Below are positions 7,990-17,998 of a stretch of 64,000 bases of DNA, piece after piece; within the stretch, counting starts at the first letter, position 1; every line of letters starts with the position of its first letter. The notes under the pieces were generated by a model. The model did no database searches. It saw only the letters and a list, made by a program, of their open reading frames with translations, and was not told the origin of the DNA. The DNA is from an uncultured Clostridia bacterium. GTDB lineage: Bacteria > Bacillota > Clostridia > TANB77 > CAG-508. The stretch lies in NCBI GenBank assembly GCA_949388605.1, contig CASKJV010000002.1:98084-162083 (forward strand), written 5' to 3'. The position numbers and the translations under genes are program-made.

Positions 7990-9759
7990 TTAATCTTGTA
8001 TTAATTTTTTTAATTCTGTCAAATTTTTTTCAAAATATCTAAATGCTTGCTCATATGTTTCTTCTTTTTCTAAATCTACATCAACACTTCTAAGTAAAGT
8101 TAAAGAATCTTTTGATCCACCTTGACTTAACATATTTATATATTTTTTTACATATCCTTCTTCACCAGATAAAATCTTACTTGCAATAACTATTGCAGAA
8201 GTAATTCCAGTAGCATATTTATAAACATAAAAACATCTATAAAAATGTGGAATTCTAGCCCATTCATATTTTATTTCTTCATTAATTATACATGCATCTC
8301 CAAAATATTTTTTAACAAGATTATAATAAATATTATTTAAAGTATCTGAAGTTAAACTTTCTCCTGCCTCAATCTTTGAATGTACTTCCTTTTCAAATTC
8401 TGCAAACATTGTTTGTCTAATTAAAGTTGCTCTTATCATATCTAATTGCTCGTTTATTAAAGCTGCTTTTTTATTTTTATCTTCTTCTTTATTTATTAAA
8501 TAATTTGCAAGTAAAATTTCATTTACAGTTGATGCTACTTCTGCAATCATTATTGTATAATTTGCATTTATAATATTTTGGTTTTTGCTAGCATAATAAC
8601 TATGCATTGAATGTCCAAGTTCATGAGCTATAGTCGATACATCTCTTGAAGAATTTATATAGTTTAATAACACATATGGATGAACTGAATGTATTCCCAT
8701 GCTATATGCTCCACTCATCTTATTATCTTTTTCATAAACATCTAACCAATTATTTTCAAAAGCATATTTTAGTTTACTAACATACTCAGCTCCCATTATA
8801 GATAGTGCATCTAGTACTATTTTTTTTGCATTTTCATATTCGACTTCACTATTTTCAATATCTAATGTATTTACATATACATCATACATATTAATCTTAT
8901 CTTTATTTAAAAGTTTTGCTTTTAACTTTATATATTCATGATTTAAATATAAATTTTTATTAACTTCTTTTAATAAAGTTTCATATACTTCTGTATTTGA
9001 ATCATCATTATTTGTTGCAGAATCTAAAGAAGATTTGTAATTTCTAAGCTTACTTGAAATTACTCTTGTTTTTACTCTTGCTAAATATAATTCTGCAATT
9101 GTATTAATATGTTTCTTATACAAAGAATACATTGACTCAAAAGCTTGCTTTCTAATATCTTGGTCATTATTCATTAAATAATTTGAAAATAGTGCAGAAC
9201 TCATTTTCATTTCATTTCCATTTTTATCTATTATTGGTTTATATTCAAATTCTGTATTTGTAAAAATGTCATATACATTTTCTGAACTAGAAAAAACTTC
9301 AGAATACTTTGCTAATGCTCCCTCTAGTTCTTCTGATAAAATATGTTTTTTTCCTTTAATAATATCTCTAATTGTTTTTTCATATTCATTCACTCTATCA
9401 TCTTTTAAATATTCTTCTAATTTGGAATCATCAAGTTTGCTCATTTCAGGAGAAATAAAACTTTCTGCCTCTGAAAATTCTGTTGTTAGAGTTTCTATTC
9501 TCTTATATAGTTTTATACTGTCTTGATTTGACATATTTTGATGATATTTAAGCATTGCATATCCATAAATTTTTTCATGAAGTTCTAATGCATTTTCTAA
9601 ATTTTTATAGCACTTAGCAACTTCATCTACACTATTTCCTAGTTTTCCTTTACTTTGTTTTATTTTCTCAATAAGTGAGTACAACTCTTTTATAGCGCTT
9701 TCTAATTCATCATCATTTTTAAAAATTTCATTTAAATTCCACTCATCCTTATTTACCAT
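7990..9759 (-). CDS. pepF: Oligoendopeptidase F (M3B zinc metallopeptidase)
   Basis: The zinc-binding motif HELGHSMHSYY is present with downstream family segments (EVASTVNEILL, IPHFYRCFYVYKYATG). The enzyme degrades medium-length peptides in the cytoplasm. The start is placed at the ATG at 9759 (MVNKDEW), which has GGAGG five bases before it; the longer frame to 9801 would put that ribosome-binding site inside the gene. The 589-residue length suits the family. Confidence 0.93.
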   Translation of the reverse strand: MVNKDEWNLNEIFKNDDELESAIKELYSLIEKIKQSKGKLGNSVDEVAKCYKNLENALELHEKIYGYAMLKYHQNMSNQDSIKLYKRIETLTTEFSEAESFISPEMSKLDDSKLEEYLKDDRVNEYEKTIRDIIKGKKHILSEELEGALAKYSEVFSSSENVYDIFTNTEFEYKPIIDKNGNEMKMSSALFSNYLMNNDQDIRKQAFESMYSLYKKHINTIAELYLARVKTRVISSKLRNYKSSLDSATNNDDSNTEVYETLLKEVNKNLYLNHEYIKLKAKLLNKDKINMYDVYVNTLDIENSEVEYENAKKIVLDALSIMGAEYVSKLKYAFENNWLDVYEKDNKMSGAYSMGIHSVHPYVLLNYINSSRDVSTIAHELGHSMHSYYASKNQNIINANYTIMIAEVASTVNEILLANYLINKEEDKNKKAALINEQLDMIRATLIRQTMFAEFEKEVHSKIEAGESLTSDTLNNIYYNLVKKYFGDACIINEEIKYEWARIPHFYRCFYVYKYATGITSAIVIASKILSGEEGYVKKYINMLSQGGSKDSLTLLRSVDVDLEKEETYEQAFRYFEKNLTELKKLIQD

Positions 9760-9781
9760 TTGTACCTCCATTTTAATTTTA

Positions 9782-9892
9782 ATATTCAAATTCTTCTTCA
9801 AGCTTTTTATTTTCTTTTAAATAATCTTCTATAATTTTATCTAGTAATCCCACTTCATAATTAGGATCATCTATTGCATAAATCAGGTATAA
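9782..9892 (-). pseudogene. Short open-frame remnant upstream of pepF
   Basis: A minus-strand frame without an obvious start reads YAIDDPNYEVGLLDKIIEDY and ends in a glutamate-rich tail at 9782. A stop codon lies just upstream. It has protein-like composition but is only about 35 codons, so it may be the end of a decayed gene. The identity is not recognised. Confidence 0.3.
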
Positions 9893-10026
9893 CTATTATT
9901 ATTCTCTTATCATAAATATATTAATTATAGTTATATACTATTTTCTACAATCACACTTTTAATATGTACATTTTATCATAATTCACACATGTCAAGCAAT
10001 AAATTTATTTACTTTTTAAATTTCTG

Positions 10027-10035
10027 TGATATAAT
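10027..10035 (+). promoter_or_regulatory. Extended -10 promoter for the DUF4364 gene
   Basis: TGATATAAT is a perfect extended -10 element. It lies 34 bases before the ATG at 10069, and AAGGAGG sits between them. Confidence 0.55.
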
Positions 10036-10068
10036 GTTATTATTAAAAGTAAGGAGGTAGCCAAGAAA

Positions 10069-10605
10069 ATGAAACTTAACTCAGATGAAGAAGCTTTAGC
10101 TGAAAGTAAAATTTTATTACTTTACATTTTAAGTAAAGTTGGAAAACCTATCTCTCATAATGAATTATTAGAACTAGTTACTTCAATTGTAGATATGAAT
10201 TATTTCTATTTTCAACAATTTTTATTAGATTTATTAGAAGATAATTATATTTATGCATATAAAAAAGAAGATAAAGATATTTATGAAATTACAGAAGATG
10301 GAAAAAATGCAATAGATCTTACTATTGATATTATTCCTGGAATTTTGAAACTAGAAGTCGATAGCAAATTTAAAGAAAATTTAGATACAATAAAAGATAA
10401 ATATGCAATTTCTGCAGAATATACTCCTCTTACAGAAAGAGAGTTCTCTGTAAGATGTAAAATCGTCGAAAATAACATAACAATTTTTGACTTACAAGCT
10501 CATGCTGGCTCTGGAGAACAAGCAAAAAAAATAGTAGAAAATTGGAGTAACAAAGCAACAGAAATATATCCAAAACTTTTAGAATTATTAATAGATGAAG
10601 AGTAA
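10069..10605 (+). CDS. DUF4364 family protein (winged-helix-like)
   Basis: The 178-residue protein resembles the DUF4364 family of clostridial proteins. The N-terminus (ILLLYILSKVGKPISHNELLE) reads like a winged-helix fold with a wing around YAYKKEDKDIYEITEDGK, followed by an alpha/beta C-terminal half. A role as transcriptional regulator is inferred only from the fold. An extended -10 promoter and a strong AAGGAGG precede it. Confidence 0.7.
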   Translation: MKLNSDEEALAESKILLLYILSKVGKPISHNELLELVTSIVDMNYFYFQQFLLDLLEDNYIYAYKKEDKDIYEITEDGKNAIDLTIDIIPGILKLEVDSKFKENLDTIKDKYAISAEYTPLTEREFSVRCKIVENNITIFDLQAHAGSGEQAKKIVENWSNKATEIYPKLLELLIDEE

Positions 10606-10615
10606 TCGTATTCCA

Positions 10616-10652
10616 AAATTAGCGAAGCTTTTATTTAGCCGGAAGTACAAAG
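10616..10652. repeat. Dispersed repeat shared with 56608-56646
   Basis: AAAATTAGCGAAGCTTTTAT and the following TTAG..GGAAGTACA are repeated almost exactly at 56608-56646. Both copies lie at the 3' ends of genes and can fold into a hairpin with the bases that follow. Confidence 0.65.
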
Positions 10653-10670
10653 CACTTTCCTAATAAAGAA

Positions 10671-10703
10671 AAAATCCAACTCTTATTTCGAGTTGGATTT
10701 TTA
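10671..10703. terminator. Bidirectional terminator between convergent genes
   Basis: AAAATCCAACTC (10671-10682) pairs with GAGTTGGATTTT (10690-10701), with A and T runs on either side. It separates the plus-strand DUF4364 gene from the minus-strand methyltransferase gene. Confidence 0.8.
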
Positions 10704-10736
10704 TTTTAAATTACTAATTCTATATTAGATTTTACT

Positions 10737-11531
10737 CTATTTTATATTTCCATTTTTTCTGAAAGCTTCATATAAAATCACACTAGTTGCTACTGCTGCA
10801 TTTAAACTTTCTGTTTTTCCTATCATTGGTATTTTTATTCTTTCTGAAGCATCTTTTAGAACATTTTCTGAAACCCCTTTTGCTTCATTTCCAATTACAA
10901 TTGCAGATTTTGAGTAATCAACATCATAAATGCTTTTGTCTGTTCTTAAATCGGTAGCATATACTTTTATTTTATGTTTTTTCATTTCTTTAATTGTTTT
11001 GGCTAAATCGTCTGCCTCAATAACTTTTACTCTAAATATTGCTCCCATAGTAGATCTTACAACTTTTAAATTATATATATCAGCAGAACCTTTTGAAACA
11101 ATTATTTGTTTCATATTTAAGCTATCTGCTGTTCTAAGTATTGTTCCCATATTCCCAGGATCTTGAATATTATCTAATATTAGTGAAACTTGTTCATCGA
11201 ATTTTATTGTGTTTTCCTTATTTTGTGGTTTTTCTATTACTGCCATTATTCCCTGAGGATTTATTACATCTGTTATTGTATTAAAAACTTTTTCTGCTAC
11301 ATAAATACAATCTAATTTAGCAATTTCATACATCAATTCATTTGGAATACATCCTTGATTTTTACAATCATCGCAGATTATCACAGATTTTATTTTTGCA
11401 CCTTCATTAAGTGCCTCTTCAATCATTTTTATTCCTTCAACTATAAATTCGTGATATTCTTCTCTATATTTTTTTTCTTTAAGTTTTTTTATATGTTTTA
11501 TAGTTTCATTATCTTTACTTGTTATAGTCAT
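10737..11531 (-). CDS. TrmH/SpoU-family RNA 2'-O-ribose methyltransferase
   Basis: The 264-residue protein has the three SPOUT-family motifs: NIQDPGNMGTILRTADS, IVIGNEAKGVS and PMIGKTESLNAAVA. The N-terminal domain is the SpoU substrate-binding type. It uses S-adenosylmethionine to methylate a ribose in rRNA or tRNA; the exact base is not decidable (RlmB-like proteins are closest). AAAGGTG precedes the ATG. Confidence 0.88.
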   Translation of the reverse strand: MTITSKDNETIKHIKKLKEKKYREEYHEFIVEGIKMIEEALNEGAKIKSVIICDDCKNQGCIPNELMYEIAKLDCIYVAEKVFNTITDVINPQGIMAVIEKPQNKENTIKFDEQVSLILDNIQDPGNMGTILRTADSLNMKQIIVSKGSADIYNLKVVRSTMGAIFRVKVIEADDLAKTIKEMKKHKIKVYATDLRTDKSIYDVDYSKSAIVIGNEAKGVSENVLKDASERIKIPMIGKTESLNAAVATSVILYEAFRKNGNIK

Positions 11532-11737
11532 AATTTCACCTTTACTTTATTTTTTATTATTTTGTCTTTAATTACTTATTTTATTCTAATTTTAACTTTA
11601 TATTTTTAAATTTACCTAAAATCATTTTTATTATAATATACGATTTAATTTTAGTCAATTTCAGAACAAAAGCAGTACTTTAGCAGTACTTTTACAGATT
11701 CTAAATAAATTTAACTTTTCAAAATAAATACCACTAA

Positions 11738-14700
11738 TTATAATTTAGACAAAAACTCTTTACATTCTTCCAAAATATTTTTCAAATCTAATATTTTAAA
11801 TGTAATATATGGTTCTTTTGAAGGTGAAAATTTAATTCTATTTCTGTATATTTTCATAACTTTATCTATATTATCAAAATCAAATTTTTCACTGTTAAAA
11901 TAAAATATAACATTTTCTCTTTTTTGAGCAATCTTTAATATATTTTTTTCTTTAGCTAAAATTTTAATTCTAGCAATATCTAGTAGATTTTCAACTTCAT
12001 AAGTCATTTGACCATATCTATCTATAATTTCATCAGTAACATTTTGAATATCTTCTTCATTTTTACATAAAGCTATATTTTGATATATTTCAATTTTTTG
12101 ACTTGAATTTTTAATATAGTCATCTGGTATATAACTAGTAATATCTAAATCTATTTGAATATCGATTTCTTCTACTATTTCTTCTCCTTGAAGTTCTTTA
12201 ACTACTTGATTTAGTAGTTCACAATACATATCATATCCTATTTGATCCATATGTCCATGTTGAATTTCACCAAGCAAACTACCTGCTCCACGAATTTCTA
12301 AATCTCTCATTGCTATTTTAAATCCAGATCCAAACTCTGTAAATTCTTTTATCGCTTTTAATCTCTTGTCTGCAACTTCTGTTAAATTTTTATCTCTTCT
12401 ATAAGTAACATATGCATATGCTTGTTTATCTGAACGTCCAACTCTTCCTCTTATTTGATATAACTGTGCAAGTCCAAGTCTATCCGCATTTTCAACAATT
12501 ATAGTATTAGCATTTGGTATGTCAATTCCAGATTCCAATATTGTTGTACATACAAGTACATTTGATTTTCCATCAACAAAGTCTTGCATAATATTTTCTA
12601 ATTGATTTCCTGTCATTTTTCCATGAGCATATTCTACTTTAGCTTCTTCAACTAATTCATTTATTTCTAATGCTTTTTTCTCAATTCCTTCAACATTATT
12701 AAATAAATAAAATACTTGACCACCTCTTTCAAGTTCTCTTGTAACTGCTTCTTTTATAACTTCTGGATCATATTCTAATACATAAGTTTGTACTGGTCTT
12801 CTGTTTTGTGGTGGCTCATATATAACAGACATATCTCTCATTCCCACTATTGACATGTGCAGAGTTCTTGGAATTGGTGTTGCAGTCATTGTTAAAACAT
12901 CTACACTATTTTTTAATTCTTTAATTTTTTCTTTTGATTTAACTCCAAATCTATGTTCTTCGTCAATTATTAATAAGCCTAAATCTTTGAATTTTACATC
13001 TTTACTTAAAACTCTATGAGTTCCTACTAAAATATCTATTTCACCTAATTCAACTTTTTTTAGAATTTCTTCTTGTTCTTTTTTAGTTCTAAATCTATTT
13101 AAAAGTTCTACTTTAATTGGATAATCAGTCATTCTACTTCTAAATTCTTCATATTGTTGATTGGCAAGGACTGTTGTAGGAACTAAATATACTACTTGTT
13201 TTTGATCCATTACAGATTTGAAAGCAGCTCTTATTGCAACTTCAGTTTTTCCATAGCCTACATCTCCACACAAAAGTCTATCCATAGGTCTTGGTTTTTC
13301 CATATCTTTTTTTACATCTTCTATGCAACGTAACTGATCATCTGTTTCTACATATTTAAAATTATCTTCAAATTCTTGTTGCCAAGGAGTATCTTTTGAA
13401 AAAGCATATCCTTTCATTTTCTCTCTTTTAGCATATAATTCAATAAGATTTTGTGCAACTTCTCTTAAATTATTTTTAACTTTTTCTTTAGTTTTCTGCC
13501 ATTCCTTTGAGCCTAATCTATTTAATCTTGGTCCTACTTTTTCAGGTCCAACATATTTTCTAATATTATCTAAAGCATTTGTAGGAATATATAAAACATC
13601 ATCATCCTTATATTTTAGTTTTATATAATCTTTAGTCACACCATCAGCTTTTATTGTATTTACTCCTATATAAACACCTATACCATGACTTCTATGAACA
13701 ATATAATCACCTGGTTTTAAGTCTGCAAATACTACTTTCTCTCCATCTTTAAAAACAGATGGTGTTTTATTTTTTCTTGTAGGTTTTGCTTCAAATAGTT
13801 CTTCTGTTGATATTACTAATAAATTAGCATCATAAAATTCAAATCCCGTAGAAAAAGCTCCTGGTGTAATGTTTACACAACCAAGAGTTATATCTCCTTC
13901 TAAAAAATCTGTATATATGTTTGGTATATTTTTTTCTAAAAGTAATGTTGATAATTTTCTACAATTTTCCGTGCTTCCGCCTAGAATTACTGTTTGTTTT
14001 CCTCTGTTAATTGCTTCTTGTAATTCCTGAAACAGTAAATCCATTGAACTACGAAAAAAGTTAACCTCCCTATAGCTAAAGCTATATCCGTTTCTTTTTG
14101 CATGCATACTTTGTTTGTCCACGAATCCAACATCTTGTTTTTCCAAATAAATTATTTGTTTATTTGGAATTTGTTCTGAAAATTTAAGGTAATCTTGCAT
14201 TTTAGTAAGAATCCCTGGAACAATTTTATTTTTCTCTATTAAATCTTTTATAAGATTATCATTATCTTTTGCTATATTTTCTGCTCTTGCTTTTATTTTA
14301 GCAATTTCATCTATAAAAACTATACAATCTTCTGATAAATAATCTAATAATGTTGCTGTTTTTTCATAAAAACAATCAAAATATTTATCTATTTTTGTTA
14401 TAAATTCACCATCTTTAATTTGACAGATATCTTCTTGTACTTTTTCTCTTACTGATTTTGAATATACTTTATCTTCAATTTTCTTGCAAACCTTTTCTAC
14501 ATCTGTCTCAAGTAAAAATTCAAATGCAGGAAAGATTTCTATTTCTTCTAACATTTGAACAGTTCTTTGACTAGCAATACTAAATTTTCTTATAGAATCA
14601 ATTTCATCTCCCCAAAATTCAATCCTAACACCACTATTTATTGAAGTAGCAATATCTACAATACCACCTCTTACACTAAACTGTCCTTTTCCTTCTATTA

Positions 14701-15193
14701 AATCATATCTTTCATATCCTAATAGAACTAATTTTTCCTTTAATTCATCTAATTTAAAAGTATCTCCAACTTTTAAATTCATAACATTTTTATAAAGACT
14801 TTCTTTTGTTATCATTTTTTGCATTGCTGCTTCTATTGTAGTTACTATTATTTTTTTATCTTTTTTTACTAATTTATTTAATACTGAAATTCTTTTAAAT
14901 AGTATATCTTTACTTTCAGCAACATAATCAAAACTTATAACATCTCTTTTTGGAAAAAATTTAATTTTTTCACCAAAAAAAGCTAAATCTCTAATAATTT
15001 TTTTAGCTTGTAATTCATTATAAGTAATTATACAAATAGGTTTTTCAGAGTAGAACTTTGTTGAATAAGCCATATGAACTTTTCCAGCATCAGTTAAGCC
15101 AGACAACATTATAGGTGATGTACCTTTTTTTACTTCAAACAAATAATCATTAAACTTTTTTACATTAGGTACAGTTTTTATAATCGAATTCAT
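11738..15193 (-). CDS. mfd: Transcription-repair coupling factor
   Basis: The 1151-residue length is full for Mfd. The domain order is a UvrB-homology N-terminus, an RNA-polymerase-interacting CarD-like domain (PGDYIVHRSHGIGVYIG, about residue 500), then the translocase with Walker A GDVGYGKTEVA, the DEEH box in IIDEEHRFGVK, TATPIPRT and the helicase motif QIRGRVGRSDK. It displaces stalled RNA polymerase and recruits the excision-repair machinery. AAAGGAAAA precedes the ATG. Confidence 0.97.
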   Translation of the reverse strand: MNSIIKTVPNVKKFNDYLFEVKKGTSPIMLSGLTDAGKVHMAYSTKFYSEKPICIITYNELQAKKIIRDLAFFGEKIKFFPKRDVISFDYVAESKDILFKRISVLNKLVKKDKKIIVTTIEAAMQKMITKESLYKNVMNLKVGDTFKLDELKEKLVLLGYERYDLIEGKGQFSVRGGIVDIATSINSGVRIEFWGDEIDSIRKFSIASQRTVQMLEEIEIFPAFEFLLETDVEKVCKKIEDKVYSKSVREKVQEDICQIKDGEFITKIDKYFDCFYEKTATLLDYLSEDCIVFIDEIAKIKARAENIAKDNDNLIKDLIEKNKIVPGILTKMQDYLKFSEQIPNKQIIYLEKQDVGFVDKQSMHAKRNGYSFSYREVNFFRSSMDLLFQELQEAINRGKQTVILGGSTENCRKLSTLLLEKNIPNIYTDFLEGDITLGCVNITPGAFSTGFEFYDANLLVISTEELFEAKPTRKNKTPSVFKDGEKVVFADLKPGDYIVHRSHGIGVYIGVNTIKADGVTKDYIKLKYKDDDVLYIPTNALDNIRKYVGPEKVGPRLNRLGSKEWQKTKEKVKNNLREVAQNLIELYAKREKMKGYAFSKDTPWQQEFEDNFKYVETDDQLRCIEDVKKDMEKPRPMDRLLCGDVGYGKTEVAIRAAFKSVMDQKQVVYLVPTTVLANQQYEEFRSRMTDYPIKVELLNRFRTKKEQEEILKKVELGEIDILVGTHRVLSKDVKFKDLGLLIIDEEHRFGVKSKEKIKELKNSVDVLTMTATPIPRTLHMSIVGMRDMSVIYEPPQNRRPVQTYVLEYDPEVIKEAVTRELERGGQVFYLFNNVEGIEKKALEINELVEEAKVEYAHGKMTGNQLENIMQDFVDGKSNVLVCTTILESGIDIPNANTIIVENADRLGLAQLYQIRGRVGRSDKQAYAYVTYRRDKNLTEVADKRLKAIKEFTEFGSGFKIAMRDLEIRGAGSLLGEIQHGHMDQIGYDMYCELLNQVVKELQGEEIVEEIDIQIDLDITSYIPDDYIKNSSQKIEIYQNIALCKNEEDIQNVTDEIIDRYGQMTYEVENLLDIARIKILAKEKNILKIAQKRENVIFYFNSEKFDFDNIDKVMKIYRNRIKFSPSKEPYITFKILDLKNILEECKEFLSKL

Positions 15194-15490
15194 TTTAATT
15201 TTCCTTTCATATATATTTTAAATATATTATACTAAACATATTAAATGTATATTATTTGTATAAAATTTATCTTTTGAAAAAAGCATAGATGATTTTGTAT
15301 AGTTTATTTTTTACATATATATTGTTCAATATTATAATTGTCTCTTATATAAGGCTTTCTTATTATATACAAATCCTTTTTATTATATAATATTTCAAAT
15401 CATCTTTCAAGTACCAAAAGCTCTCTGTTCTTAATACTCTAGAATTTTTTATTATATAATTATTGCAGAATATGTATATATACATGGTTA
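15194..15490. other. Gene-free AT-rich spacer upstream of mfd
   Basis: I see no convincing gene or structured RNA here. Repeated TTATTATATA tracts make promoter calls unreliable. Confidence 0.4.
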
Positions 15491-15513
15491 AACCCTGGCA
15501 AATTGCCAGGGTT
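15491..15513. terminator. Hairpin downstream of the small membrane gene
   Basis: AACCCTGGCAA and TTGCCAGGGTT form a perfect 11-bp stem around a single base, 17 bases past the stop of the gene at 15530. The T run is weak. Confidence 0.55.
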
Positions 15514-15529
15514 ATTTATGATGTTTAGT

Positions 15530-15862
15530 TTAGACAGTTGCATCATCTTCCTCTTCGGAATCATCAGCGACTTTCGCTGCTTTAATTGCCGGTTCTTTAA
15601 TTCTTTTATATTTTTTAAATAAAGAATCAACTACCATTGTATACACTTTTTCCATCCTTACCAGTGTTTTGGAAGTAACACTTTCCACAAATGTAGTTGT
15701 TGTAAACTGCTTGTTCTTCTTATCTTTTGCCGCTTCATCAATTTCTACAAGCCGCATGTTCAGCAAACTGAATAATACTACAACAAAGCAGACTAACAGC
15801 AAGAATACACTTGCGAAAATCTTGGTTTCTCCAGCAACAGTTACTACCATCATTGTTTCCAT
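15530..15862 (-). CDS. Small membrane protein with acidic tail, unknown function
   Basis: It has 110 residues from the ATG at 15862, chosen because GGAGGT lies 6 bases upstream. There is one hydrophobic segment (about residues 15-38), a Lys/Thr-rich middle and an acidic C-terminus (DDSEEEDD). Its codons use more G and C than neighbouring genes, suggesting separate origin. No family is recognised. Confidence 0.6.
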   Translation of the reverse strand: METMMVVTVAGETKIFASVFLLLVCFVVVLFSLLNMRLVEIDEAAKDKKNKQFTTTTFVESVTSKTLVRMEKVYTMVVDSLFKKYKRIKEPAIKAAKVADDSEEEDDATV

Positions 15863-15960
15863 ACTTCTACCTCCGTTCAACTTGTTGTTTACAGGGTTAC
15901 AATGTTTTTTCTGGCTTACCTCCTCCTAGTTTTGATAATGCATTAAAGCCTATTACCTGT

Positions 15961-15980
15961 AAGATTATATTAATAATCTT
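15961..15980 (-). promoter_or_regulatory. Perfect inverted repeat over a possible -10 element
   Basis: AAGATTAT and ATAATCTT flank four bases. The minus-strand -10-like TATAAT (15964-15969) lies inside, about 100 bases upstream of the 15530-15862 gene. This is where a repressor site would be expected; the binding protein is unknown. Confidence 0.35.
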
Positions 15981-16254
15981 CTTGGTAAAGTTTAAATCAT
16001 TATTATTATATCACATATTTTATAATTTTTCAATATTTTCACTTTTCTTACATTATTTTCCTTGAACTTTTGTATTTTGTATTTTTAGTTAATTCTAAGT
16101 AGAATTTATATTTTTACTCTTGAAACCTTTTTAACATATCATACTTTAACTATTCAGCTCTTCTTCACAATTTTGTAAATTTATTATATATATTCATAAA
16201 AAAATAATTTATGAATATATAAATATAAGAACTAGTTTTTAGTTGGAGGTATCT

Positions 16255-17253
16255 ATGAACTTCATTGTAATTTCAGTAAGAAAATATTTTTTTACTATAA
16301 TTTTTGTATTATTTATAATATGTCTTTTAGCTTTTTCAAATAATAATTTAATTGCTGCTCAAAATGGACTAGCCTTATGGGCTACTAAAGTATTACCTAG
16401 CTTGTTTCCTTTTTTTGTTGCAACAGAACTTCTATGTCAAACAAACTTTACTTATATTCTTGGAAAGTTATTAAATAAATTCATGAAACCAATTTTTAAT
16501 GTTCCTGGAGAAAGTGCAATTGCAATTATTCTTGGAACTATTAGTGGTTATCCTGTTGGAGCTAAAGTTGTATGTAATTTAAAAAATCAAAAAATAATTT
16601 CTAAGATAGAGGCAGAAAGACTTATTGCATATACAAATAATTCTGGTCCACTATTTATTTTAGGAACTGTTGGTATTGCTTTATTTGGAAATAAACAAAT
16701 TGGTATTATTTTACTAATATCTCATATTTTATCTTCTATACTTGTTGGATATTGCTTTAAATTTTGGAAAAAAGATAAGTTTGATATAAATTATAGAGAA
16801 ACAAAATTCAATTCCAAACTTGCACCATTAAAAATTTCTGATATTGGAGAAATTTTAGGTTCTTCAATAAAAAAATCTATTTCTACAATTCTTTTAATTG
16901 GTGGATTTATTGTTATATTTTCAGTAATATTATCTATTTTAGAAACTTCTGGTATTTTAAATCTTTTTGCTGAAACTTTATATGGTTTTGGTATTCCAAA
17001 AGAAATTTCTTTAAGCATAATATCTGGAATTATAGAACTTACAAATGGTGTTAATTTAACTGCAAATTTATCTTCAACTTATTATTCATTATCAATTTTA
17101 CTAACTTCATTTTTATTAGGTTTTGGTGGAATATCTGTACTTTTACAAGTTTATAGTATTATTGCTAAAGAAGGAATTTCTATAAGACCTTATTTTTATG
17201 GAAAATTATTACAAGGTATTTTTTCTGTTATATTTACTTTTATATTAATTTAA
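16255..17253 (+). CDS. ylbJ: YlbJ-family sporulation integral membrane protein
   Basis: The protein is polytopic, with about eight hydrophobic segments and the nucleoside-recognition-type motifs LPSLFPFFVATELL, GTISGYPVGAKV and TNNSGPLFILGTVG seen in YlbJ. In Bacillus, YlbJ is needed for spore formation, so this hints at a sporulating ancestor. The start is placed at the ATG at 16255, with GGAGGT five bases before it; the in-frame TTG at 16243 would put that site inside the gene. Confidence 0.85.
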   Translation: MNFIVISVRKYFFTIIFVLFIICLLAFSNNNLIAAQNGLALWATKVLPSLFPFFVATELLCQTNFTYILGKLLNKFMKPIFNVPGESAIAIILGTISGYPVGAKVVCNLKNQKIISKIEAERLIAYTNNSGPLFILGTVGIALFGNKQIGIILLISHILSSILVGYCFKFWKKDKFDINYRETKFNSKLAPLKISDIGEILGSSIKKSISTILLIGGFIVIFSVILSILETSGILNLFAETLYGFGIPKEISLSIISGIIELTNGVNLTANLSSTYYSLSILLTSFLLGFGGISVLLQVYSIIAKEGISIRPYFYGKLLQGIFSVIFTFILI

Positions 17254-17271
17254 TTTTTATCTTTATTTTGC

Positions 17272-17347
17272 ATAACTTATCTACTACAATTATTCTAAGC
17301 TACACATAACTTATCTATACGAATTAAAAATTCTACAGCTAAGAAAT
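17272..17347. repeat. Composite of two dispersed intergenic repeats
   Basis: Bases 17272-17316 match 4302-4346 (39 of 45). Bases 17318-17345 match 1392-1419 (26 of 28). The two repeat types are adjacent here but separate elsewhere. Confidence 0.6.
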
Positions 17348-17487
17348 CTAATTCCCTTCGCTCAAAGATCTAGAAAATTTTCTATATAACTTATCTCTAC
17401 ATCATTATCATTCTTAGAGCTAAAAAATGTGTGAAATTAGACAAAATCTTCATATTATAGTAATTTCAAAACAACTTCCTATAATAT

Positions 17488-17525
17488 AAAAAAGGTGCCC
17501 ACTTCAAAAGTAGGCACCTTTTTTT
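17488..17525. terminator. Bidirectional terminator
   Basis: The AAAAAAGGTGCC arm and the GGCACCTTTTTT arm flank a short loop, with T runs in both directions. It directly follows the small minus-strand gene at 17524-17715. Confidence 0.8.
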
Positions 17526-17715
17526 ATATATCTAAATGATAATATGTTGTTATTTCATTACCATCTTTGTCCTTTGTTTTCTTGGATTTCCATTCTGGTC
17601 TCCATGGATACATACATTTCGCTATTATTAGTAAAACCACCAATCCAATTACTAAATAAATCCAAAATGGTTCTACCTCGAGTAAGTAGGAAATTTCCAT
17701 AATTCTTTTTAGCAT
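17524..17715 (-). CDS. Small single-pass membrane protein, unknown
   Basis: The 63-residue protein has one hydrophobic helix (about residues 18-35) followed by a basic, charged tail (PEWKSKKTKDKDG). A GGAG ribosome-binding site seven bases before the ATG and a strong terminator at its stop support a real gene. The function is not recognised. Confidence 0.55.
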   Translation of the reverse strand: MLKRIMEISYLLEVEPFWIYLVIGLVVLLIIAKCMYPWRPEWKSKKTKDKDGNEITTYYHLDI

Positions 17716-17931
17716 ATTACTGCTCCAAATAATATTTTCATTTTTATTATATCATGCTTGATATTTTATGTCAATCAGATTGCTAATTTGGAGAATATCT
17801 TATTTTTTATTTTCTTAGCTCGAAATTATTTTACACTAACAATTATTAATCATTTGCTTGATATCTATACAATTGTTAAAATAGTAATAACAGTACACGG
17901 TACATCATATTAGTAAATAGAGTTTACATAA

Positions 17932-17960
17932 TTGACTCGAGAGATTTTCTATGTTATAAT
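17932..17960 (+). promoter_or_regulatory. Consensus sigma-A promoter for the sirtuin-like gene
   Basis: TTGACT (17932-17937) and a perfect TATAAT (17955-17960) are separated by 17 bases. This is among the strongest promoters visible in the window. Confidence 0.75.
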
Positions 17961-17998
17961 TATTTTTATAAAAAATTGAAAGAAGGTGCTTGGCAAGT

